Positions 1 to 7,100 of a DNA stretch of 7,598 nucleotides are shown one piece after another. The DNA is taken from assembly GCA_000433175.1 (NCBI GenBank), contig HF986717.1, positions 1 through 7,598 of the forward strand. The letters are read 5' to 3'. The DNA is from Prevotella sp. CAG:1058 (GTDB lineage: Bacteria; Bacteroidota; Bacteroidia; Bacteroidales; Bacteroidaceae). Below the pieces are notes generated by a model, which was not told where the DNA came from, searched no databases, and worked only from the letters and a program-made list of their open reading frames with translations. The translations under genes were made by a program, and so were the position numbers. How positions within the stretch are numbered: position 1 is the stretch's first letter; every line of letters begins with the position of its first letter.

Positions 1-144
1 TATTGCGTAAGGTTCTTATATCGAACTCACGTTAATCAAAACTCCTGCCATCAGTAAACACGGCCGTCAATGAATATTATAGGACAACAGATGCACTTTT
101 ACGGCATAAAATGACTAACTTTACAGCCGTAAAAATAATCTGCT
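1..144. other. Intergenic leader upstream of the SGNH hydrolase
   Basis: No gene can be supported here. Frame 1 from the window edge is open for only 18 codons before a TAA at 55-57, and that short peptide is not recognisable. The minus strand has no convincing start of a divergent gene: the ATG at 51-49 runs into a stop after 11 codons. I see no convincing Bacteroidetes promoter (TTG around -33 with TAnnTTTG around -7). The 3' end is A-rich (131-138), as is usual just before start codons in this phylum. A 9-bp inverted repeat lies inside and is listed separately. Confidence 0.5.
97..134. promoter_or_regulatory. 9-bp inverted repeat in front of the SGNH hydrolase start
   Basis: TTTTACGGC at 97-105 is perfectly complementary to GCCGTAAAA at 126-134, with a 20-nt spacer. 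The right arm ends 10 nt before the ATG at 145, so the element lies in the likely 5' leader or promoter-proximal DNA. It is not a terminator for rightward transcription, because the right arm is followed by AATAATC rather than a U-run. It could be an operator dyad or an RNA stem affecting ribosome access. The repeat is seen directly; its function is inference. Confidence 0.4.
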
Positions 145-303
145 ATGAAGAAGTCAATAATATTTATTTCGGCACTGATGGCAGTAGTGCCGTCGTTAGG
201 ACAACAGACAGACAAGGCTCAATGCACCGAAAGTCAGTGCAAAACATGCACAATGGTGCATCCGTGGGCAGGCAAGCGTGTAGGCTCATGGGCGACTCGA
301 TGA
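145..303 (+). other. Signal-peptide half of the split hydrolase (52 codons, ends in TGA)
   Basis: Read alone, this frame encodes 52 residues. Residues 1-19 form a classical Sec signal peptide (MKKSIIFISALMAVVPSLG) with likely cleavage before QQ. A short Cys-containing linker (Cys27, Cys32, Cys35) follows, then HPWAGKRVG at residues 39-47. None of these Cys residues sits in a lipobox directly after the hydrophobic core, so a lipoprotein is unlikely. The last five residues before the TGA (SWATR) are probably out-of-frame readthrough after the lesion. The leader AAAAATAATCTGCT before the ATG is typical of Bacteroidetes starts. It is unlikely to be an independent small gene, because the catalytic domain continues in the -1 frame immediately after the GKRVG segment. 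Confidence 0.7.
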
Positions 304-995
304 CCGACCCGAGAAACAACAGCAAGGACGTACCTAAGAAATACTGGAACTACCTGCAGGAAATGCTTGGGATAACGCCTTACGTCTACGGCGTCAGTAG
401 ACGCCAGTGGGACGACATTCCACGACAGGCGGAGAAACTGAAATCCGAGCACGGCGACAGCGTTGACGCGATAACGGTGTTTATCGGCACGAACGACTTC
501 AACGCAGGAGTGCCCATCGGCCGGTGGTATGAAGAGAGCGAGGGTAATGTAACGGCTGCCGTTCACGGCGAAAGAAAGGAATACAAGCGCAAACGACGCA
601 TGCCGGCAATGGATAAAAACACCTTCAAGGGACGAATAAACATAGCCGTGGAGAGGTTGAAAACACTGTTTCCCGACAAACAGATAGTGCTGCTTACGCC
701 CATACACCGCGGCAAGGCGGAGTTCGGTGAATACAACCTGCAACCGGACGAAAGCTGGCAGAACGTGTGCGGAGAATATTTCAGCGCATACGTAGAGGCT
801 GTAAAAGAAGCAGGTAACGTATGGGGCGTGGCCGTTGTAGACCTTAACGCCGTAAGCGGAATGAACCCTATGGTGGAGGCGCAGCAGCAGTATTTCCGCA
901 GTGCGGAGACAGATCTGCTGCACCCAAGCGACAAAGGACAGCGCCGGCTGGCACTGACATTGGCGACACAGCTGGCGGCACTGCCCGTATTCTAA
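145..995 (+). CDS. Secreted SGNH/GDSL-type esterase/lipase family hydrolase, interrupted by an apparent one-base frameshift
   Basis: This is an SGNH-fold hydrolase, probably an exported ester hydrolase; the substrate is not known. The catalytic part, read in the frame containing the ATG at 288, has the block I motif GDSMTDP (nucleophile Ser, codon 297-299), GTND (block III, codons 486-497) and the C-terminal D-LL-H catalytic pair (codons 912-923). It ends at TAA 993-995. Its proper N-terminus is in another frame. The ATG at 145 begins a signal peptide (Lys-Lys, then a hydrophobic stretch, probable cleavage after SLG) and continues to HPWAGKRVG at codons 259-285, the segment that normally leads straight into GDS in this family. 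That frame then hits TGA at 301-303. One missing base at about 286-288 explains both halves; repaired, the protein would be about 283 residues. An in-frame start at 111 gives a scrambled N-terminus without a signal peptide, so I reject it. Mutation, assembly error or, less likely, recoding cannot be told apart here. The gene converges on ispH. Confidence 0.82.
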
Positions 996-996
996 T

Positions 997-1025
997 AAAA
1001 CAGGCCGGGCTATTGTCCGGCCTGT
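997..1025 (-). terminator. Hairpin terminator at the 3' end of ispH
   Basis: ACAGGCCGG at 1000-1008 and CCGGCCTGT at 1017-1025 form a perfect 9-bp GC-rich stem with an 8-nt loop. Read on the minus strand, the stem is followed by TTTATTA, an imperfect U-tract, which fits an intrinsic terminator for the leftward ispH transcript. The ispH stop codon (complement of 1010-1012) lies in the loop, so the final codons of ispH are part of the stem. On the plus strand the hairpin is followed by ATCCTG with no U-run, so termination of the hydrolase transcript here is less certain. Confidence 0.6.
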
Positions 1026-1864
1026 ATCCTGTCGCGGCACTGCTCCATGAGCCACTTAGGCGTGCTTGTAGCTCCGCAGATGCCCACAGTCTCGACACCT
1101 TCGAGCCATGACGGGTCTATCTCGTCGGGCCCTTCTATGAGCCGGCTGTTGGGATTGACGCTCTTACACTCGTTAAACAACACACGGCCGTTGCTGCTCT
1201 TGCGTCCGCAGACGAAAAGGATAAGGTCGTGGCGGCGTGCAAAAGCGCTGACATTAGGCATGCGGTTAGCCACTTGACGGCATATAGTGTCAAAGCTCTT
1301 GAAGGTGGCTTCGGGCGAAATATGCTCCTGAATGTAATCGATTATGCGGTGAAACTCGTCGAGCGACTTCGTTGTCTGCGAGTAAAGATATATATCGCGG
1401 TTGAAGTCGAGTGCCTTGACATCGTCAAGATTAGCCACAACAATGGCACGCCCGTTGGTCTGTCCGACGAGTCCGAGCACCTCTGCATGTCCAGGTTTGC
1501 CAAAGATGACAATCTGGGCGTCTGGGTTGGAGTCGAACTTCTGCTTTATCCTGCGCTGCAACTGCAATACAACGGGACACGTAGCATCGATAATCTCTAT
1601 CTTATTCCGCTGCGCAAGGGCATACGTCTCTGGCGGTTCGCCGTGGGCGCGAAGCAACACCTTGACGCCTTCGAGGCGGCTCATCTCGTCGTGGTTTATA
1701 GTTATAAGGCCCATGCGGCGGAGGCGTTCGCACTCCATGCCGTTGTGCACTATGTCGCCCAGGCAGTAAAGGGTCTTGCCACCGGCAAGTTCTTCCTCGG
1801 CCTTGCGTATGGCCGTGGTGACGCCGAAGCAGAAACCGCTGCCGCTGTCTATCTCTATTTGCAT
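1010..1864 (-). CDS. ispH: 4-hydroxy-3-methylbut-2-enyl diphosphate reductase (IspH/LytB)
   Basis: IspH is the last enzyme of the MEP (non-mevalonate) isoprenoid pathway. It reduces HMBPP to IPP and DMAPP with a [4Fe-4S] cluster in the cytosol. Starting at the ATG at 1864-1862 the protein is 284 residues, normal for the family. The three cluster cysteines are present: Cys12 (SGFCFGV), Cys96 (DATCPVV) and Cys195 (DTICRQ). Substrate-site residues are also visible: His40 in IVHN, His126 and the proton-relay Glu128 in KPGHAEV, Thr164/165 in YSQTTK, Ser-Ser-Asn 223-225 in GRKSSNG and Ser267 in GATSTP. An in-frame GTG at 1906 would add 14 Pro/Gln-rich residues lying inside a GC-rich stem-loop, so I reject it. 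The chosen ATG has an A-rich leader (AAAAACAAAACGGACAAACC). The gene follows meaB by 72 nt and is the last gene of the leftward cluster. Confidence 0.97.
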   Translation of the reverse strand: MQIEIDSGSGFCFGVTTAIRKAEEELAGGKTLYCLGDIVHNGMECERLRRMGLITINHDEMSRLEGVKVLLRAHGEPPETYALAQRNKIEIIDATCPVVLQLQRRIKQKFDSNPDAQIVIFGKPGHAEVLGLVGQTNGRAIVVANLDDVKALDFNRDIYLYSQTTKSLDEFHRIIDYIQEHISPEATFKSFDTICRQVANRMPNVSAFARRHDLILFVCGRKSSNGRVLFNECKSVNPNSRLIEGPDEIDPSWLEGVETVGICGATSTPKWLMEQCRDRIQAGQ

Positions 1865-1886
1865 GGTTTGTCCGTTTTGTTTTTGC

Positions 1887-1929
1887 GGGCCGGCAGGAGG
1901 CGGCACATGCCGCCAGAACAGGCCGGCCC
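1887..1929 (-). promoter_or_regulatory. Large two-part GC-rich stem-loop between meaB and ispH
   Basis: The outer arms GGGCCGGC (1887-1894) and GCCGGCCC (1922-1929) pair over 8 bp. The inner arms GGCGGC (1899-1904) and GCCGCC (1909-1914) pair over 6 bp around a 4-nt loop. An asymmetric internal loop (4 and 7 nt) separates the two stems. In the leftward transcript the stem begins 7 nt after the meaB stop and ends 22 nt before the ispH ATG, and is followed by an A-rich, not U-rich, stretch. It is therefore not a standard intrinsic terminator. A role in mRNA processing, 3'-end protection of meaB mRNA, or tuning of ispH expression is inference. Confidence 0.55.
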
Positions 1930-1936
1930 AATGTAT

Positions 1937-3028
1937 TTACTTACCCGAATACAGGTCGAGCAACTCCTTGGCGGCGGCAAAGCTGGTGCGTCTGCCGGCA
2001 AGGACGGAGTCTTCGGCGTCCTTAAGACGCTGCTGTATGACGGGATTGTTATAGAAATTGGAACGCAGATGCTCGTTGATAGTCTCATACATCCAGTACT
2101 TACTCTGCTCATTGCGACGGTAGGCAAAATAGCCGTTGTCCTTGACAAAGTCAAAATACTCGTACACCATGTCCCATACCTCTTTCACGCCCGTACCGTA
2201 GAAGCCACTGTAACATAGCACCTTGGGCAGCCAGCCGCTGTCCGGCGCAGGGAAAAAGTGGAGTGCGTTGCGGAAGTTGCGCGCTGCAAGGTGGCACTTG
2301 TCCACATTCTCGCCATCGCATTTGTTAATGACAATTCCATCAGAAATCTCCATAATACCACGTTTGATGCCTTGCAGCTCGTCACCTGTGCCAGCCAGCT
2401 GTATGAGCAGGAAGAAGTCTACCATGGAGTGGCAGGCCGTCTCGCTCTGTCCCACACCCACCGTCTCGACAAATATCTTATCGTATCCGGCCGCCTCGCA
2501 GAGTATTATGGTCTCGCGGGTCTTGCGTGCCACGCCACCCAGTGAGCCTGCCGTTGGACTAGGACGGATGAATGCGTCAGGGTGCTGAGAAAGTTTCTCC
2601 ATGCGCGTCTTGTCGCCGAGAATACTGCCCTTGGAACGCTCTGAACTGGGGTCGATGGCCAGCACCGCCAGCTTTCCACCTGTGCGTTCGAGCACATGCA
2701 TGCCAAACTGGTCTATGGATGTGCTCTTTCCGGCACCTGGCACACCGCTTATGCCTATGCGCAGGGAGTTTCCACTGTATGGAAGGCATTTCTCAATGAC
2801 CTCTTGCGCCTTGGCCTGATGGTCTGGATTGACGCTCTCTATGAGCGTAACTGCCTGACTCAGGACGGTGACATTACCTTTAAGTATGCCCTCCACCATT
2901 TCGGCGGCAGTCATATCGTGTCGTCTGAAGCGCCCACGCTTGAGGTAGGGGTTCACTGTCGACGGCTGTTCCACGCCGGCATTGACGGTAAGGCCCTTGT
3001 ATTCTTTGCTGTTTTCAGGATGGTCCAT
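1937..3028 (-). CDS. meaB: MeaB-family GTPase (ArgK), methylmalonyl-CoA mutase chaperone
   Basis: MeaB is a SIMIBI-class (G3E) P-loop GTPase that loads adenosylcobalamin into methylmalonyl-CoA mutase and protects or reactivates it, serving succinate/propionate interconversion in the cytosol. The 363-residue protein has Walker A GVPGAGKS at 95-102, the AIDPSS segment at 124-129, the switch/Walker B region VETVGVGQSE at 187-196 and the base-specificity motif NKCDG at 235-239. The C-terminal helical dimerisation arm (about 300-363) is present. An N-terminal extension of about 35 residues precedes the conserved start (NPYLKRGRFRRHDMTAAEMV). The mutase subunits are not in the window, so the partner must be encoded elsewhere. 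The name ArgK reflects an older annotation as a lysine/arginine/ornithine transport ATPase. The start ATG at 3028-3026 is preceded by an AT-rich 85-nt gap. Confidence 0.95.
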   Translation of the reverse strand: MDHPENSKEYKGLTVNAGVEQPSTVNPYLKRGRFRRHDMTAAEMVEGILKGNVTVLSQAVTLIESVNPDHQAKAQEVIEKCLPYSGNSLRIGISGVPGAGKSTSIDQFGMHVLERTGGKLAVLAIDPSSERSKGSILGDKTRMEKLSQHPDAFIRPSPTAGSLGGVARKTRETIILCEAAGYDKIFVETVGVGQSETACHSMVDFFLLIQLAGTGDELQGIKRGIMEISDGIVINKCDGENVDKCHLAARNFRNALHFFPAPDSGWLPKVLCYSGFYGTGVKEVWDMVYEYFDFVKDNGYFAYRRNEQSKYWMYETINEHLRSNFYNNPVIQQRLKDAEDSVLAGRRTSFAAAKELLDLYSGK

Positions 3029-3113
3029 AATATATGTCAGTATTTTAATGATAGTGGTAAAAAATTGTTTTTTGAACGGATGAGATCCACTAGTACAAGA
3101 GATAACCGGGCGT
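3029..3113 (-). other. 85-nt gap between the DUF1573 gene and meaB, with an A6/T6 dyad
   Basis: This is the only gap in the leftward cluster that is AT-rich and long enough to hold a promoter for meaB-ispH. It contains AAAAAATTGTTTTTT (3059-3073), a symmetrical A-tract/T-tract that may bend DNA. It also holds a short weak dyad, GGATGAGATCC (3078-3088). I find no good match to the Bacteroidetes TTG / TAnnTTTG promoter and no GC-rich terminator, so whether transcription reads through or restarts here is undecided. Confidence 0.35.
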
Positions 3114-4175
3114 TTATTTCACCTTGACGTGTATAACGACCTTAGACTTGTCGGGATCGTTGGTTATCATGAGCACTCTGGGTTTACTCCTGGCAGTCTT
3201 CAAATGTTTCTTGTACGCCGTTATCTTGAGCTTGGCCGACTCGCCAGGCTCGAGCCTCGACTTGTTCAGCCTCACCTTAAGGCCACGGGTAAACATCTGC
3301 ATCGAACTGATATTGAGCCGGCTCTTGCCCTGGTTTTCGATAATGATGGTACCGCTCTTCTCGTCCTTGTCGTCAAATGAACCAAGGTCGAGGGTCTCGG
3401 CAGACAGCTTCAGAACAGGAGCGTTGAGCCTTTGGGTCTCGGACATGTTCCTGAACTCGGGCAACAATACGGCCGATATGGAAATCTCCTTATCCTCGCT
3501 TACGTTGTCACCGGGGAACATGCCGAGGTACACAGACGACTGCGTAAGGCCGTAATTGCGCAACCTAGATGAATTGAGAGTCAGCGTAGCCACACCCGTA
3601 TGCCCGGGGGCTATGGTTGTCGGCGACACGGACGCCGTAATATAGTCAGGCAAATGCATCACAACGGGGCTGACACTCTGCGTGCCGCTGTTGATTATAT
3701 GTATCTTCTGGACCGGAGTTTCGCCGAGGTTTACATCGTCGAACTCGATGTTGTTCTTATCGGCGCGCACGCTGCCGAGAGTGAAGTCGTAAAGTCCCGT
3801 GAAGTCGGTCAGATGGTCTACAACCACTCCGCGCATCGTAAGGTAAAGCGGTTTGTCCGAGGCGTTGCTGTAAATGGCCGCCTCTTTATAGAAATGCCCT
3901 AACTGGCGAGCATCGAAAGTAACTTCAACTGTGAAATTGTCGCCTTTTGAAATGACGCCTTTCGGATAGTCTGCCACAACACAGTCACAGCTTGTACGTA
4001 CCGTGTCTATTATCAGGTCGCTGCCCTTGTTGCGCAACTCGAACTTCGCGGTAACAGGACTCTCGTAAAGCACGTTGCCGCAATCAATCACTTCGTGCTT
4101 CGCCGATATGCGCTGTGCATGCACGTCGAGCGCAGCCCCCAGCAGCAAAGCGGCAAATATAATGTTTCGTTTCAT
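3114..4175 (-). CDS. Exported DUF1573 domain protein (three Ig-like repeats)
   Basis: The protein has 353 residues. Residues 1-20 form a Sec signal peptide (MKRN, hydrophobic core, likely cleavage at VHA/Q), so it should be periplasmic or surface-exposed. The first domain (about 22-120) is a clear DUF1573 unit with the hallmark TSCDCV at 61-66 and the following FDAR-LGHFYKEA strand pattern. Two further beta-rich repeats follow at about 135-240 and 250-353, each with the ASH/MSP-like pattern FG or LG, then NxG and a Pro-Gly-x-x-A strand. The molecular role of DUF1573 proteins, common in Bacteroidetes, is unknown. A scaffold or binding role is inference from the fold. The start codon lies 7 nt after the stop of the alpha-2-macroglobulin-like gene (spacer AACGTAT), so the two are almost certainly one operon and probably translationally coupled. 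Confidence 0.87.
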   Translation of the reverse strand: MKRNIIFAALLLGAALDVHAQRISAKHEVIDCGNVLYESPVTAKFELRNKGSDLIIDTVRTSCDCVVADYPKGVISKGDNFTVEVTFDARQLGHFYKEAAIYSNASDKPLYLTMRGVVVDHLTDFTGLYDFTLGSVRADKNNIEFDDVNLGETPVQKIHIINSGTQSVSPVVMHLPDYITASVSPTTIAPGHTGVATLTLNSSRLRNYGLTQSSVYLGMFPGDNVSEDKEISISAVLLPEFRNMSETQRLNAPVLKLSAETLDLGSFDDKDEKSGTIIIENQGKSRLNISSMQMFTRGLKVRLNKSRLEPGESAKLKITAYKKHLKTARSKPRVLMITNDPDKSKVVIHVKVK

Positions 4176-4182
4176 ATACGTT

Positions 4183-7100
4183 TTATTTTACTTCAATAGC
4201 TTGTGAAGCCGTGCGTGCCGAATATTCGGGAGCATAGGCACACTCTACCGTACACGTTCCGGTTTCGTATCTGCCAGCACGGTCTATGTAATATTCTGTC
4301 TCTACAACGTGCGTACCCTTGCCCATCATGTCGAAATAATAGTATGTAGCGTTGTCCTTAGGCGCACAATAGTAGCCCCAATGGTAACCGCTGAACTGTG
4401 CCAAAGGCTCCATGCACGCAGCACGTTTATCCTTTACTTGTACGTAGTCGTAGTCGCGGTCGGCCTTAATCGTGATGCGCACCTTGACACGGTCGCCAAC
4501 ATTAAGCGTCGCCGCAGGCTTGCCGTCACGCCCGAGCACTTCCCTTGTAACCGTAAACCCGGCTGACGCAGATTCTATCGACGGCATTTCCTGCAGCGAT
4601 TGGGCGTAAACCGCACCCCAAGACGTACCTTCCGATGTCTTCGTTACTGTGAAAGTATTGGCATCTTCCGGCACAACGGAAGTCTTGACGTATCCGAGTC
4701 CGGCAGTGGCTTCCGGCGCGTCAAGCTGCTTTCCGTCGATTGAAAGTTTAGCCTGTTCCCTGCTGTCAAGCACGCTCATGTTTCCGTTCATGAACGCGTA
4801 GACAGCATTAACGCTGTTTATCGGCGTGTCCCATGCCTGCGTACGCTTCTGTTGCAACAGCCAACGCTTCATCTCTTCCATCGTCGAAGCGTATCCGTCA
4901 GCGTCGACAAGGGTCATTGCCTCGATTGCCATTACCTGTGTTGGTATGTGGTAGTCAAACCAACTGTAACCGGCCCTCGGTGAGTCGTAATAACACCCCA
5001 TTTCTTCAGTAGCAACGGTATATTCATCCAGACTCTTGACATATTCGCCTGCCAGCCCTTTCTCGCCATTACCAGCCAGCACGACTGCCATCATAGCCTT
5101 ATTGTAAAGGCTCAGACCGGCATTGTTGTCCTTTACATCGGCGAGTACGTAATCGGCCGCCTCACGCTCTTCCTGCGACATTTGCCAGCCGCTCAAAGTG
5201 CAGATGTACAGATAACGCACGGCATTGTCCCAATTCGTTACATATTTATTGCCTTCCTTACGCCACTTCTTTACTTCTTTCACATTGTCAACAACTTCTT
5301 TTCCGAGGAACTTCATGGCCTTGTCCACCATGCTTGAAGTATAGCCCTGCTTGCCCGTCATCTTGTCAAGACGCACAAGCGTTTCGACAACGCTTGCCGT
5401 AAGGCTGAACGAACCGTACTTCATGCCCTGCCACCAGCACCACGAACCGTCGGCCTGGTTTTGCAGTTTGCGCAGCTTGTCAAGAGTTGTCGTAAGATTG
5501 TTTGTAAGGGTCGACTCGTTGAAATAGTTTGCAAGCAGCTGCTTCTGCTCGGCTTCCAGTCCAGCATCAGCCACCCACGGAGTTTCGTCAAGCACGATGT
5601 TCTTCAGTTCCTGGTTGCGTTCAAGACTACTCATCAGGCTCCCCTGCCCCGGCTCCAACCGCCACTGGTCGAACACAGCCTTTATCCTCGGCGACTGCTT
5701 CATCAGGTATGCGCTTATACTGTTGGCGTAATACGCCGTGGCAAGACTTATCACATCGTCATCGTCAACATTGCCTATGTACGGCAACGCCTGTATCATC
5801 AGCCAAGCAGGGTTGTTGGTGTATTCCACTGTCAGCTTCTCGTTGCGTCCGCCTTCGGGGAACAGCTTTTGCAGGTCTATCGTCTTCGTACCGGCTCCGT
5901 GCTGTGTGAACGGCACGGTAGTAGTCACCAGCTCGGCATTAGGCAGAACAGGCAGATAATGCTGCTCGCCGTCACTGAAGTCCTTGCCCTCGGCAAATAT
6001 CCTGCAAACAAGCAGGGCGTTGTTGGCGTTGGGGTAATAGTTGAACGTGACAGTGCCCGTAGAATCCGCCTCGACCTCAAAATTCTTCTTAACCTCAAGC
6101 ACGGTCTTCTCTGTTTCGGGGTCGACAAGCTGCATAACGGCCGTGCCCTTAACCTTCTTACCAGAAGTATTGAATATCCGCGTTGAGATCTGCGCACGGT
6201 CGCCTACACGCACAAAGCGCGGCACATTAGGCTGCACCATGACCTTCTTGCTCGCCACTGCCGTAGCGTCTATCTGTCCGTTATTCATCTGCTTGTCGTG
6301 GGCGAAGCCCATGAAGCGCCACGTGGTAACGCTTTCGGGCAAGGTGAACTTAACCGAAACGTTGCCGTCCGCATCTGCATTGAGGGCGGGATAAAAGAAC
6401 GCCGTCTCTTCAAGATTTTCACGCAACTGCACTCCTGCACCAGCTTTGTCTGAAGTCTTGCCATCGGCAGTAACAACGTTTTCGCTTAACACGGCCTGCT
6501 CTACTGTGGCAGCATCTGCCATAACGTCTGACGCCGACTTGCTCATAGCCATGTTCTTATGCGGTGCGGTCGAAGACGCCATAACCCGTGAGCCCCTGAG
6601 CATAATGCCAGGAGCGGCACCAGAAAGCTCTTCCTGCGTCACAAAACCATACACGCTTCCATATTTGTTTCCAGAAGAGGTGTCGATACGGCCGAAGTCC
6701 AAAACCGGCACTACCGGCAGCTTCAACGCCGCGCCATTACCGAAGAAGAGCGAGCTGAAACTTGGTTTGTGCCACTCGGTATAAGGCAACGACTGCGACA
6801 TGTACGGGGCAAACCACCACGAGAACGGTTCTATCTGGTCTAACGACGAATCGTACATCGATGCAACAAGCTGCGCCTCGGCAGGCTTGCCGTCAGGACG
6901 TGTTATGTTAAGCGTCCACTCCTCCTTCTGTCCTGGAGTCAAACGGTCGCGGAAAGTCTTCCATTTCAACACGAGCCTCTTGTCCGGCAGCGGTTTTGCT
7001 ATTCCTACACTGTGCGAATAAGCCTGACCGTCTTTCACCCAAACAAGGCTGATGCGCAATCCATCGCCATACTCGTCCTTGTATGTAATCTTGCGTGTAG

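Noticed and set aside
80..208. 12-bp direct repeat TAGGACAACAGA at 80-91 and 197-208
   Set aside because: No similarity extends beyond the 12 bases, one copy is inside the signal-peptide coding region, and there is no associated mobile-element structure. About one or two such matches are expected by chance in a window of this size.
111..287. N-terminal extension of the hydrolase from the ATG at 111 in the catalytic-domain frame
   Set aside because: It encodes a non-hydrophobic sequence with no signal peptide, and it overlaps a better signal peptide plus the family-typical HPWAGKRVG segment in frame 1. It is an out-of-frame reading.
300..303. ATGA stop/start overlap between the signal-peptide frame and the catalytic frame
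   Set aside because: The ATG is the Met right after the catalytic Ser of GDSM, so restarting there would lose the nucleophile. Coincidental overlap.
234..1055. Long minus-strand open frame opposite the hydrolase
   Set aside because: It is antisense to a gene with clear SGNH motifs, its translation resembles no known family, and it runs across the terminator hairpin.
1865..1906. Extended IspH N-terminus from the GTG at 1906
   Set aside because: The added residues are not family-like and lie in the intercistronic stem-loop; the ATG at 1864 starts exactly at the conserved MQIEID strand.
1229..2218. 329-codon plus-strand open frame opposite ispH and meaB
   Set aside because: It spans two confidently identified genes and their intergenic stem-loop in antisense, with no recognisable domain. 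GC-rich codon structure of the real genes explains the openness.
5461..6186. 241-codon plus-strand open frame opposite the alpha-2-macroglobulin-like gene
   Set aside because: Antisense shadow of conserved A2M coding sequence; no domain, no plausible leader.
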